Below, piece by piece: positions 32,123 through 40,506 of a DNA stretch of 40,991 bases (position 1 is its first letter; each line of letters starts with the position of its first letter). The DNA is taken from NCBI RefSeq assembly GCF_014640555.1, contig NZ_BMHE01000043.1:24639-65629 (forward strand), given 5' to 3'. The notes under the pieces were generated by a model, which saw only the letters and a program-made list of their open reading frames with translations, was not told the origin of the DNA and did not search any database. A program made the translations under genes and the position numbers. Source of the DNA: Paenibacillus marchantiophytorum (GTDB taxonomy: Bacteria > Bacillota > Bacilli > Paenibacillales > NBRC-103111).

Positions 32123-34759
32123 ATGAACCCGAAATTCATAAGAGCTATGATCATACTCATCAGTTTTTTGATTTTATTGATTTTTACATCTGCATCCAAT
32201 AGTCATGGTGTCGTTGCCAATAAGATTGCTGCGCTCAATGAGGTGAAGCCTGTGTCCGAGATGATCGGCAGCCAGCTATGGCGGCTAGGAAATCCCAATG
32301 ATGCTGATGAGGAATTCAGCAAAGAGAGTAGCGCTTTAACGCATTACACCGTATCTGCGGATTCAAGTCAACCGCAAGATTTGAAATCGATACCGCAAGG
32401 ACTGCGCAAATCGGTGAATCCAAGTTTTCAAGTTCAATTCCCACTGAGCGCGGTGCCCGCGCACGGTGTAGTGTTAAAAGTCCGCATCTTGGATGCTCAT
32501 AAAGCGGTACCTCAAATGGCTGTATTTACGAATCAGCTTCTCTCGGGCATCGTTCAAATTGCCGGTGTAGGAGGGACGACCAGTTCGTTTCCATTTAAAA
32601 AAACGTATGAACTTTATATTCCCAAAGAGCAGCTTCAGCTTGGAGATAACGAGCTCAAATTCATGGCAACTGGGTGTTTATACTGTACGGCCGTTGAAGA
32701 TAAGTATGTATGGTGGAAATGGGATTTTATCGAGTTGGATGCCTTGACGGAACCTGCCGCGGAACCGATTCATGGCAAATACGTTGAATCCGGCACGAAA
32801 GTCAGTAATTTATCCTTCTACTATGATGAGGGCGCGGTCAGACATTTGCCATATGTTTTAAAATGGTTGGGTATTGCCTACAGCGGCAACATCATGCGAG
32901 TAGATTGCGCGACTGATGTCCGGCAGGGCTGCTCAGCGATCAAAGCTTATTACGAAACGCTGCGCGATTACAACACACAAGCTGTAGCTTTGCACTTGCA
33001 TACAGGAAATGTAAAGCTGCAGGAAGATGGCTCTTTACCGGCCGATGCCGAGAAAAAGCTGAAGGATTATGTAACAGCGTATGGGTCGATGTTTCAATAC
33101 TACGAGATTGATAACGAGCCAGGCCTGTTTAATCGTTCCAAAGGTGTTAATCTAGCCATTGCCAATTGGCTCAAAGGTCATATCCCAGAGCTGGCGCCGC
33201 ACTTGAAAACTGTTGCTCCAGGTTGGGCGTATGCGCCCAAATATGCGGTGCGGACTTGTCGCAATCAAGATGCCTCAGGCAGACAACAATGCGGAGAACC
33301 CGATGGTTGGGAAGGTGATCCCCAGCAGCGCCTCGAATTGGAGAAGGTGACCGATTTAACCAATGGTCATGCGTACGGCACCTCGTACTCCGAGAATAAG
33401 GGAGGGAGTTTGCTGGAAAATTTGCAAACGTTCGATGGGGCTGAGGACGGCTTGCCTAAGCAAATGCTCAATACCGAGTATGGGACATCGGATACGCATG
33501 TAGATAACCAAGCTTATGGCGCTGTGCAACCGAAAGCAGCCGTATTTGATCGAATCCTGAGAGCCCATATCGGCTTTGCGGATATGTTCATGCAGCATGC
33601 GGCTTTTTATCCGCAATATGCTCTGTTTGAGCCGAATATTGACTTAAACGGTCAGAATCCGGCAGAGATGAAGATTCATAAGAATTTGCCTGATACCGAC
33701 TCCAGAGTCAGTATCATGAGAAGATTGAATCTGGCGTATGCCACACATGGCAGACCTCTCTCTTATGAGATTACGAATAAAACAGAGCTAAGTAATAAAC
33801 TGGTCTATTTTCGCGGTGTAGATACCTCGAGCTTAGCGCCGCTGCCTGGTTCCAAAGGCACATCGAACAAACTCCTGCTTAATTTCGTGAATTTTGAAAA
33901 TAGTGCACAAACGGTGCATGTCAAAGTTGCCATGCCAGAGGCTGGGCAATATGAAGGAGACCGATTCGGAAATGGGGACACCTATGAATCCGCTCGTACT
34001 TATGTGAGTCAACTGCAAGCTTCTCCAGAGCTTGAGTTCAAGGAGACGCTTGCTCCAGGTGAAGCAGTCCAGTATATCCTTACGCGGACTAAGGACGTGA
34101 AGCCCAAAGCGCCAAGTTGGGTAAAAGCCGTTTCGCAGCCCGATCATGCTATTGAAGTCAATTGGCTGGAATCGGAGGGCGCTCAAAGCTATGAAGTTTG
34201 GCGAAAAGAACGTGGCGCGACGAAGTATCAATTAGTCGCCAAAGAGGTGCCTGATCCGCATTGGACGGATATGAATACGGCAGTCGGCCAAACCTATGCC
34301 TATCAAATCCGCGTGACAGGCATGAAAGAAGCATCAGCTGAGGCGCTTGTGACCGTTACGGATGAAGCTGCGCTTAACCGCTCAGATTGGGTCATCACCA
34401 GCAGCTCCGGGAAACCGCAAAGCGCGATTGATAGTAATCCGTATAGCCGGTGGGATACAGCGAAAAATCAAGTGCCTGGTCAATTCATCCAAGTCGATAT
34501 GAAAGAATCGTTTACGATCAGCCGGATCGAGCTGCAATCAGCGGGCTCGCCTAATGATTATCCGAGAAATTATGAAGTCTTCCTTTCAGCCGATGGGGTG
34601 AATTGGACAGCTTCCATTGCTTCTGGTGCGGGATCCACACAGACGAATATTACTTTTGAGCCGCATAACGCTAGATTTGTGAAGATCGTTCAGACGTCCA
34701 AAGCAGGCAATTATTGGTCCATTTACGATTTGCAGGTGTATGGGAAGAGGCGTGATTAA
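32123..34759 (+). CDS. Extracytoplasmic GH39-like glycosidase with FN3 and F5/8C domains
   Basis: An 878-residue multidomain protein. Residues about 8-27 form a signal anchor (AMIILISFLILLIFTSASN). A beta-sandwich lies at about 50-215, and a TIM-barrel glycosidase of clan A type at about 225-560, with acid/base Glu332 in YEIDNEPGLFN and candidate nucleophile Glu452 in MLNTEYGTSD. A beta region is followed by an FN3-like domain (about 660-742, SYEVWRKERGATKYQLV) and a C-terminal F5/8C carbohydrate-binding domain (about 750-878; SRWDTAKNQVPGQFIQVDM). GH39-like is the best guess; GH5 or GH30 is possible. ATG 32123 has GGAG eight bases upstream; an ATG at 32084 lacks a site. It lies in tandem with the GH26 gene and probably shares its polymer substrate. 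Confidence 0.8.
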   Translation: MNPKFIRAMIILISFLILLIFTSASNSHGVVANKIAALNEVKPVSEMIGSQLWRLGNPNDADEEFSKESSALTHYTVSADSSQPQDLKSIPQGLRKSVNPSFQVQFPLSAVPAHGVVLKVRILDAHKAVPQMAVFTNQLLSGIVQIAGVGGTTSSFPFKKTYELYIPKEQLQLGDNELKFMATGCLYCTAVEDKYVWWKWDFIELDALTEPAAEPIHGKYVESGTKVSNLSFYYDEGAVRHLPYVLKWLGIAYSGNIMRVDCATDVRQGCSAIKAYYETLRDYNTQAVALHLHTGNVKLQEDGSLPADAEKKLKDYVTAYGSMFQYYEIDNEPGLFNRSKGVNLAIANWLKGHIPELAPHLKTVAPGWAYAPKYAVRTCRNQDASGRQQCGEPDGWEGDPQQRLELEKVTDLTNGHAYGTSYSENKGGSLLENLQTFDGAEDGLPKQMLNTEYGTSDTHVDNQAYGAVQPKAAVFDRILRAHIGFADMFMQHAAFYPQYALFEPNIDLNGQNPAEMKIHKNLPDTDSRVSIMRRLNLAYATHGRPLSYEITNKTELSNKLVYFRGVDTSSLAPLPGSKGTSNKLLLNFVNFENSAQTVHVKVAMPEAGQYEGDRFGNGDTYESARTYVSQLQASPELEFKETLAPGEAVQYILTRTKDVKPKAPSWVKAVSQPDHAIEVNWLESEGAQSYEVWRKERGATKYQLVAKEVPDPHWTDMNTAVGQTYAYQIRVTGMKEASAEALVTVTDEAALNRSDWVITSSSGKPQSAIDSNPYSRWDTAKNQVPGQFIQVDMKESFTISRIELQSAGSPNDYPRNYEVFLSADGVNWTASIASGAGSTQTNITFEPHNARFVKIVQTSKAGNYWSIYDLQVYGKRRD

Positions 34760-34781
34760 GAGAGGATTCTATGGTGGAATG

Positions 34782-34827
34782 ACCGATGTTCGGCACTTTG
34801 TTGGTGCTGAGGTCGGTTATTTTTTTC
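34782..34827 (+). terminator. Rho-independent terminator closing the EPS locus
   Basis: ACCGA with TCGGT and CGGCAC with GTGCTG form a two-part stem, followed by TTATTTTTTT. It ends the hydrolase transcript. Confidence 0.75.
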
Positions 34828-34867
34828 ATTTATGGCCGATAAGCAGGCTTCTCGAACAGATGAATAA

Positions 34868-34896
34868 TTGACTAGCCTCCTTATCAGAGCTATCAT
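34868..34896 (+). promoter_or_regulatory. Sigma-A-type promoter of xpaC-telA
   Basis: TTGACT (34868-34873), a 17-base spacer and TATCAT (34891-34896), five of six and five of six matches to consensus, about 50 bases before the xpaC start. Confidence 0.65.
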
Positions 34897-34945
34897 TTAA
34901 GTAATGAATTTGTAAGTTGAAAGAGATTGGAGGTAGGCATCCACG

Positions 34946-35608
34946 GTGCAAAAGAAATTCAAAACAGCCGCTAGTCTCGCAGTCGCCGGCTATCTCATAA
35001 GTTTAATCACTTCTACTTTTATTCCAGGCGCAGTAAACTTGCTCATTCCTGCAGCCTTCTCGCTAGGCGGGGTGTTGGTTCTGAATCATCGTTCGACAAC
35101 TTTGGATGAGCCAACCGTTCCGCCAAGGATCAATGACTCAAGCGACAACTCGCAATTGCCGATTCCTGATCGTACAGTTGAAGCCGCTGCTGAAGTGAGG
35201 ACGGAGGAGGATTCCTTCTGGGGACCCGTCACCGAGTATATTCATGTGATTGAAGAAATGGTCATTTCAGAAGGCCAGAAAAGCAGCCTGGATGATGAGA
35301 TTGTGGAGAAAACTCTTAGCTTGCTCGCCAGGGTAAGCCGTATTATTCCACAGTTAAAAGAACTGAATGACGGCAATATGAATCATAACATTCAACGATT
35401 AGTATTTAAAGATTTGAATGGCGCCATTAACCCGTTTCTTAAGCTGGGCGGTGAGGCCAAACGTTTGAATCGTCGGCTTTTGCTTAATGGTCTGAAAGAT
35501 ATTAATTCCAAACTCTCGGCCTATGTGGAGACAATTGAACAAAAAGACCTGATTGAATTGCAGACTCGCATGGATCTCATCCAGCAGCGTTATCGTTCTT
35601 CAGACTAA
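34946..35608 (+). CDS. xpaC: XpaC-like protein
   Basis: A 220-residue protein of the XpaC family (named for 5-bromo-4-chloroindolyl phosphate hydrolysis in Bacillus; true function unresolved). Two hydrophobic segments near the N terminus (about 8-28 and 30-47) anchor it. A polar linker follows, and the rest is helical and charged (FWGPVTEYIHVIEEMVISEG, IVEKTLSLLARVSRIIPQLK, then IEQKDLIELQTRMDLIQQRY). The following gene encodes TelA, its usual partner in Bacillales. Start is GTG after GGAGGTAGG, at a somewhat long 12-base spacing. A promoter lies at 34868-34896. The pair is linked to cell-envelope stress and toxic anion resistance in some species. Confidence 0.8.
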   Translation: MQKKFKTAASLAVAGYLISLITSTFIPGAVNLLIPAAFSLGGVLVLNHRSTTLDEPTVPPRINDSSDNSQLPIPDRTVEAAAEVRTEEDSFWGPVTEYIHVIEEMVISEGQKSSLDDEIVEKTLSLLARVSRIIPQLKELNDGNMNHNIQRLVFKDLNGAINPFLKLGGEAKRLNRRLLLNGLKDINSKLSAYVETIEQKDLIELQTRMDLIQQRYRSSD

Positions 35609-35625
35609 CAAGGAGGTCATCAATC

Positions 35626-36717
35626 ATGACAACACAATTGGTGCAATTGAAAGAAGCCGACATCATCAAGGTGGAACAAGAGGCGAAGCAGCTGCTTCAG
35701 AAAGTTTCAACAACAGATACCATGGAACTCGAAACACTGATGGATTCCATTGGACGAATGGGCTCCAAAACCATGGAGCAGGCCGGCCAATCGTTAGCGA
35801 TGCTGGAGCGGCCCGTGAATGACTTAATGTCAGGAAAGCGTTCTGATGTTCAAAATAACATTTTGAAGCTGCGCGGTGAAATCGATTCCTTGAGCAAAAG
35901 CAAGCAGCTGGGCTTTTTTGAGAAAATCATGAAGAAGACGCCGCTTAAAAACTATATCTACAAATATCAATCCGTCAAAACAAATGTGAATGCCATTGTG
36001 CAATCTTTGCGCAACGGCAAAGAAACCTTGGAAGAAAATATGGCTTACATGAAGACTTTGAAACGAAACTCTCTCGAATCTGTTTACAATTTGCAGATGA
36101 GAATCGCGATGGGAGAGAACCTGAAGCAGCTTTTTGAACAAGAGATCGCCAAACCGGACAATGAGCATCGCAAAACGCATCTGGAAAGAGGCCTGCGCAA
36201 GGTCGTTACACGCATTCAATCCTTTCAAGAGATGATTATACTGTATCAACAAGCGATCGCTGGAACAGATATTATTAATGACAATAATGATAAACTCATC
36301 GATGCTGTGGATGCGACAATTGATAAAACGCAAAACCTGCTTACCGTTTCTGCGATGATTTCCATGGCTATTGACGATCAAGTTCAAACGATTGATGCCG
36401 TCAATGCTGCGAATTCTACGCTTAACAAAATGTTCGAAGAGAATTCGCGCTTGCTCAAAGAAACAACGCAAAGGACGAATGACTTGCTAGGCAAACCCGG
36501 TGTTCAGATGGAATCCATCGAACGTGGGATGACTGATCTATTTGCCGCCTTGGATTTGTTCGAGCAGTCGAATCGCACGATCATTCAATCTGCGACAGAA
36601 CATACGAAGCGTCTTGGTTCTATCAGTCAGCAGATGACGCAGCGTTTGGGGTTAATGCCAGGCAATAAACCAAATGCGGAATTGAAAACTTCCGAATTGG
36701 ACGAGCTGATGCAGTAA
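35626..36717 (+). CDS. telA: TelA-family toxic anion resistance protein
   Basis: A 363-residue almost wholly helical cytoplasmic protein of the TelA/YaaN/KlaA family. Recognisable blocks are IGRMGSKTMEQAGQSLAMLE (about 43-62), VNDLMSGKRSDVQNNILKLR, KNYIYKYQSVKTNVNAIVQS and TVSAMISMAIDDQVQTIDAV with VNAANSTLNKMF. Members are associated with tellurite resistance and with wall-active stress, but a direct enzymatic role is not known. AAGGAGG lies 9 bases before ATG and the gene follows xpaC after 17 bases, so both form one operon, probably continuing into the VOC gene 18 bases on. Confidence 0.88.
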   Translation: MTTQLVQLKEADIIKVEQEAKQLLQKVSTTDTMELETLMDSIGRMGSKTMEQAGQSLAMLERPVNDLMSGKRSDVQNNILKLRGEIDSLSKSKQLGFFEKIMKKTPLKNYIYKYQSVKTNVNAIVQSLRNGKETLEENMAYMKTLKRNSLESVYNLQMRIAMGENLKQLFEQEIAKPDNEHRKTHLERGLRKVVTRIQSFQEMIILYQQAIAGTDIINDNNDKLIDAVDATIDKTQNLLTVSAMISMAIDDQVQTIDAVNAANSTLNKMFEENSRLLKETTQRTNDLLGKPGVQMESIERGMTDLFAALDLFEQSNRTIIQSATEHTKRLGSISQQMTQRLGLMPGNKPNAELKTSELDELMQ

Positions 36718-36735
36718 AAGGGAGGCGTTACAAGG

Positions 36736-37086
36736 ATGAATTCCATTATGAATCGTATTGGAACCGTGTTTATTCCCGTAAGCAACATTGAAAATGCGCG
36801 TGATTGGTATTGCAAACTGCTAGGCTTGCCGGCTGATGGGGAAGTGCTGTTCGGACATCTGTATATCCTGCCGATGGAGGGTACAGGGATTGTGTTGGAC
36901 AGTAAAATTTACCATGAGGATCGGCTGTACGAAACGCCAGCTTTCCATTTCAATACAACGAATATCGAAGCGGCATTCGAATTTCTCCAAGCAAGCGGCA
37001 TTGAACTTGCCACAGGCATTGAGCATAATCAGTGGATTAACTTCAAGGATCCGGATGGGAATCTTTTAATGGTTTGCAGATGTTGA
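36736..37086 (+). CDS. VOC-fold (glyoxalase-like) protein
   Basis: A 116-residue single-domain vicinal-oxygen-chelate protein with two beta-alpha-beta-beta-beta halves: IGTVFIPVSNIENARDWYCK with LLGLPAD (about 8-35) and AFHFNTTNIEAAFEFLQASG ending INFKDPDGNLLMVC. The usual first metal His is replaced (FIPV), His in AFHFN and Glu near the end are not all retained, so activity is uncertain; it may bind a small ligand. GGGAGGCG precedes the ATG. It closes the xpaC-telA operon before a strong terminator. Confidence 0.8.
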   Translation: MNSIMNRIGTVFIPVSNIENARDWYCKLLGLPADGEVLFGHLYILPMEGTGIVLDSKIYHEDRLYETPAFHFNTTNIEAAFEFLQASGIELATGIEHNQWINFKDPDGNLLMVCRC

Positions 37087-37088
37087 AT

Positions 37089-37134
37089 GGGCTGGGCTCA
37101 CAAGTAGATATTTACTTGTGGGTCAGCCCTTTTA
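37089..37134 (+). terminator. Rho-independent terminator
   Basis: GGGCT and AGCCC close an outer stem and CTCACAAGTA with TACTTGTG form the inner stem, followed by TTTTATTGTTTTTG. Confidence 0.9.
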
Positions 37135-37234
37135 TTGTTTTTGTGCTTCATGGTTTGCCGACAAGCTTGTAGATGTTCGTAATTGTGTTAAAATGAGATA
37201 AATTGGTTATTTATGGAAGAAGGGTGGAGATGGG

Positions 37235-37927
37235 ATGGACAAGAAGAAGCTTGCCGGCGAGCAAGCCGCAACCTATATCGAGGAGGGAATGATTCTAGGT
37301 TTGGGAACCGGTTCGACGGTATATTGGACGATTCAAAAACTAGGCGAGCTTGTAAAACAGGGACTTAAGATCAAGGGAATTCCAACTTCCAAGGCAACGG
37401 AACATCTGGCAAGAGAACTTGGCATTCCAATTCTAGATATTTCCGAAGTGCAGGAAATTGATTTGACGATTGATGGTGCAGACGAAGTGAATCCGGATTT
37501 CGCGCTTATCAAAGGTGGAGGCGGAGCCTTGTTTCGAGAGAAAATGGTGGCGTCGCTTTCCCGTCGTCTGCTTATTGTCGTTGATGACTCCAAAGTGGTG
37601 AGTACATTAGGGAAGTTTCCTTTGCCTGTTGAAGTCGTTCCTTTCGGTTGGGAAATCACAAGCCGCAATATCGCCAGATTGGGCTGCTCGCCCAAACTTC
37701 GCCTCCATACGGCAGGTCCTTTTATTACGGACAACGGAAACTATATCCTAGACTGTTATTTTACAGAGATACAGCATCCAGAGCTGCTAAATGAACAGCT
37801 GACTAAGATTATAGGTGTCGTTGAGACAGGGCTTTTTGTGAATATGGCGGAAATGATTATCGTCGGTGGGAATGACGGTGTTTCTGTAAAATCTACCCCC
37901 ATGCAATCGGAGGCTGCCAATGAATAA
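37235..37927 (+). CDS. rpiA: Ribose-5-phosphate isomerase A
   Basis: A 230-residue RpiA enzyme interconverting ribose-5-phosphate and ribulose-5-phosphate in the pentose phosphate pathway. Motifs are GLGTGSTVYWTI (about 22-33), IPTSKATEHLARELGIP, the catalytic TIDGADEVNPDFALIKGGGG (about 77-96), LFREKMVA and the C-terminal NMAEMIIVGGNDGV. Length is normal. GGTGGAG lies upstream of ATG. A weak promoter (TTGTAG, 16 bases, TAAAAT at 37189-37194) precedes it. It overlaps the next small gene by 8 bases. Confidence 0.93.
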   Translation: MDKKKLAGEQAATYIEEGMILGLGTGSTVYWTIQKLGELVKQGLKIKGIPTSKATEHLARELGIPILDISEVQEIDLTIDGADEVNPDFALIKGGGGALFREKMVASLSRRLLIVVDDSKVVSTLGKFPLPVEVVPFGWEITSRNIARLGCSPKLRLHTAGPFITDNGNYILDCYFTEIQHPELLNEQLTKIIGVVETGLFVNMAEMIIVGGNDGVSVKSTPMQSEAANE

Positions 37928-38186
37928 ATCAATCTTTCGAGCTCTTGGGGTTGGCACTCTGTTTATCTCTGCTTATTATGCTTACCAGATTAGTTGGGGC
38001 ATGATCATGACCTTTCGTTATGCACCGGACTTCGCCAACACCACTGGATCGGTAGGTAATGCTCAAAGTAAAGTGGCATTCGGACAAGCGGCTAGTAATT
38101 GGCAGATAAGCCTTGAGTTAATTGGCATGATGGCTTTAGGCATGTGCATGTATTATTTGGTTCGTTATTTCAAAAAAGGCAAATGA
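37920..38186 (+). CDS. Small two-helix membrane protein
   Basis: An 88-residue protein of unknown function with two hydrophobic segments (about 7-29, LGVGTLFISAYYAYQ..., and 62-81, SLELIGMMALGMCMYYLV), a polar connecting loop and a basic tail KKGK. It starts 8 bases before the rpiA stop, with CGGAGG about 7 bases upstream of the ATG inside rpiA, so it is translationally coupled to rpiA. The convergent AraC gene ends two bases behind it, with no terminator between. Confidence 0.7.
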   Translation: MNKSIFRALGVGTLFISAYYAYQISWGMIMTFRYAPDFANTTGSVGNAQSKVAFGQAASNWQISLELIGMMALGMCMYYLVRYFKKGK

Positions 38187-38188
38187 GT

Positions 38189-38881
38189 TTAAAGGATTCT
38201 GCCAGCTTCCTTCAACATTTGTGAGGGCGTTTTACCCCGTACCTGCTTGAATTGTCGGCTGAAGAAGGAGAGATCGTTGTAGCCAAGTGCTTCCGCAACT
38301 TCGGTAACGTTCATGCCATTGTAGCGCAATAAATGCTCGGCGCGATCGATCCGCATTCTGATCAAGTATTGATCAAATGTAATGCCCATAATCTGTTTGA
38401 ATTTAAGAGCGAAGTATCGAGGCGAGAGCTGAGCTTTCTCAGCTAGTGTTTCCACAGTGTGAAGAGTACCAGGAGATTGTTTGATTTGATAGGCGATTGA
38501 ACGAATGACAGAACTTAGCCGATCTATATTAGGTTGATGTGTGTTTGACTCTTCCCGGCGAAGCTGCATGAGCAGCAAAGTTAACAGTAGCTTTGCTTCT
38601 GAATCATCTTCGCTTTCAGGAGTCATCATCGTTTCAACAAAATGGTTTAAATACGTTTCAAATAGGTATGTGTCTTGGACGATACGGTAGTAGACAGGAA
38701 GTTCGCTCGCCATCACCACTGGTAATGAGAAATGAATAAACGTGACAGTCAGTGGTTGCTGAGGATTGTGCTCAGCGAGCGTTCGGTCTCCGGGACGGAA
38801 TAGAAAACAACTCCCTTTACTAATATCATAGGTATGATTGTGCAAGTTCATCGTTCCTTCCCCGCCCCAGGCATACCACAA
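38189..38881 (-). CDS. AraC-family regulator with cupin sensor domain (start uncertain)
   Basis: The C-terminal 100 residues are an AraC double helix-turn-helix (LAEKAQLSPRYFALKFKQIM, MNVTEVAEALGYNDLSFFSR, QFKQVRGKTPSQ); the N-terminal part is an AraC-binding cupin (HNHTYDISKGSCFLFRPGDR). The coordinates use TTG at 38881 (230 residues), the first conventional start. Protein-like sequence in the same frame continues upstream (LLELAAQLQLNS, TCEKNWKWDTRHQPLIDYDL), typical of the family, to about 38992, where GAGGGTG precedes ATC-CTG. The natural protein is therefore probably about 267 residues, initiated at ATC or CTG, or the start has mutated. It likely controls the divergent ferritin-like gene in response to a small ligand. 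Confidence 0.8.
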   Translation of the reverse strand: MWYAWGGEGTMNLHNHTYDISKGSCFLFRPGDRTLAEHNPQQPLTVTFIHFSLPVVMASELPVYYRIVQDTYLFETYLNHFVETMMTPESEDDSEAKLLLTLLLMQLRREESNTHQPNIDRLSSVIRSIAYQIKQSPGTLHTVETLAEKAQLSPRYFALKFKQIMGITFDQYLIRMRIDRAEHLLRYNGMNVTEVAEALGYNDLSFFSRQFKQVRGKTPSQMLKEAGRIL

Positions 38882-38992
38882 ATCATAATCGATTAAAGGT
38901 TGATGACGTGTATCCCATTTCCAGTTCTTTTCACAGGTTACCTTTCCTATATTGCTGTTGAGCTGTAGTTGAGCGGCTAGTTCTAACAGGAT

Positions 38993-39128
38993 AGATCACC
39001 CTCTTCTTAGGTAGAAAAGTACCAATATTGTGTGGTTAAGTCTATTCATTTTAGCCTATTTACTCTTTAAGATAAAGGGAGTATCAGCAAGTCATCAAAC
39101 TTATAGGTATTTGACAGGAGTGATTAGC
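38993..39128. promoter_or_regulatory. Divergent region between AraC regulator and ferritin-like gene
   Basis: About 136 bases between the probable AraC start and ATG 39129 must hold both promoters. The frame of the ferritin-like gene is open here back to 39030, but CAGGAG before 39129 marks the true start. No clear direct repeats for AraC binding were found by eye. Confidence 0.35.
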
Positions 39129-40415
39129 ATGCTTCATCCATTCATGGGAATTGAAGAGTGGGACCGAGTTGGTCTATCCGTGGAAGAGTCGGCAAGAAGG
39201 CTTCAAAGAATTGCTTATATGGATCGTGGTCTCATGCGTATGGAGGCCGGATTTATGATCGCCACGCCTGAATACGAAGTCAAGGGCGCCCTGTCAAGGA
39301 TGGTATGGCAAGATGCCAGCCATCATGACGAACTGAGAAGCCGCTGCAAGCAGCTCAGAATGAGTGTAGTCGCCTTCGATAAATGCCAGGATGCGGCACT
39401 GAAAGAACTCTTGGATAGGTCACTGGAGGCCGAGTCGACATGGATCCGATTGAAGGTTCTATTCGAAGTGATCAAACCGGCGCAGATAGCGGCAATTCGA
39501 TCTTATATGAGCCTGGCACAACCTTTGGTTGATGAGCCTACGCTAGCGCTGTTTAAACGGCAATTGCCGAAGAGAGAAGATCAAGTGGCTTGGGGAATTT
39601 CTACGATTGCTGAATTATCCCAAGCGGCGAAGGAAGACGAACTGGCGTATGCCGTGAAGTGGAAGGGTTATATGGAGGCGCTCCTTAGAGCAGCAGGGGG
39701 AATAGAGGGCACGGATAAGCGGGAAGAGATAGCGGAGGCGCTCATCTTGAAGACACGTCCTTTCGAAGTTCCCCAGCAAAGTACGCGCGACTCTCGATTC
39801 GTTTCTGCGATTAAGAAACATAAAGATCAGCATTTCGCTGATTCGGATCAGGGAAGGCTCGAACAGATGATGTTCACTCGTTTTTTTGAAATGTCACCAG
39901 CAGAAGGCGTGGCTTATGTGCATTTTACGACCGAAGGCAAGCCTTGGGCGTTCTATTACGATACGGCGCGTCATCTCTGGGACGAGGTCAGGCATGCGTG
40001 GTTTGGCGAAGCTGCGCTCCGCAAGAACGGTTACGATATTTATGAAGTTCCCAACTGGACTGGTTGGTACGATATGACTGCTCAGCTGTTCGAAAATGAT
40101 GAAGCCTATACGCATCTGACCATTGCGATTGAGAAGGCAGCGATGAAATATCCCCCTGGCAAGCGAGAAGAATGGGAGTTTTGCCGGGATATCGCCAAGG
40201 ATCCCTTGATGACGACCTTCCAGGATTTCGATTGGGCAGATGAGGTCGTTCATGCCAGCTTTGGCCAGAGATGGATCATCGATGAAGTCCATCACGGTGA
40301 CAATAGAGCAGCGAAAGAAGCGGCGGCAGCTACCGTGACGAAGCGACTCGCCTATATGAAAAACTATGAGGACGACGCTCCTCAGAAGGCAAATCGGTTT
40401 GCTGGAGGGTACTGA
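39129..40415 (+). CDS. Ferritin-like di-iron protein, two-domain, uncharacterised
   Basis: A 428-residue soluble, mainly helical protein. The C-terminal half (about 235-385) has the full ferritin-like di-metal pattern in the expected order: Glu in MSPAEGVAYVHF, then ExxH at Glu286/His289 (LWDEVRHAWFGEAAL), Glu in HLTIAIEKAAM, and ExxH at Glu372/His375 (WADEVVHASFGQRW). The N-terminal half has a similar but degenerate helical region (MRMEAGFMIATPEYEVKGAL, WQDASHHDELR), suggesting an ancient duplication. Members of this fold are oxygenases, oxidases or iron stores; no substrate is evident. ATG 39129 has CAGGAG eight bases upstream. It is divergent from an AraC regulator and followed by a very strong terminator. 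Confidence 0.7.
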   Translation: MLHPFMGIEEWDRVGLSVEESARRLQRIAYMDRGLMRMEAGFMIATPEYEVKGALSRMVWQDASHHDELRSRCKQLRMSVVAFDKCQDAALKELLDRSLEAESTWIRLKVLFEVIKPAQIAAIRSYMSLAQPLVDEPTLALFKRQLPKREDQVAWGISTIAELSQAAKEDELAYAVKWKGYMEALLRAAGGIEGTDKREEIAEALILKTRPFEVPQQSTRDSRFVSAIKKHKDQHFADSDQGRLEQMMFTRFFEMSPAEGVAYVHFTTEGKPWAFYYDTARHLWDEVRHAWFGEAALRKNGYDIYEVPNWTGWYDMTAQLFENDEAYTHLTIAIEKAAMKYPPGKREEWEFCRDIAKDPLMTTFQDFDWADEVVHASFGQRWIIDEVHHGDNRAAKEAAAATVTKRLAYMKNYEDDAPQKANRFAGGY

Positions 40416-40446
40416 CTACTTGTGAATCAAACGCCCACCAATAAAG

Positions 40447-40499
40447 AAGAGGCTGTGCCAAAAGGTTATATAATTACCTTTTGGCACAGCCTCTTTTTT
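40447..40499 (+). terminator. Very strong Rho-independent terminator
   Basis: Twenty-base arms (40447-40466 and 40476-40495) with AAGAGGCTGTGCCAAAAGGT on the left pair perfectly around a nine-base loop and end in TTTTTT. It closes the ferritin-like gene and is the probable target of the adjoining group II intron remnant. Confidence 0.95.
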
Positions 40500-40506
40500 A
40501 AAAATA

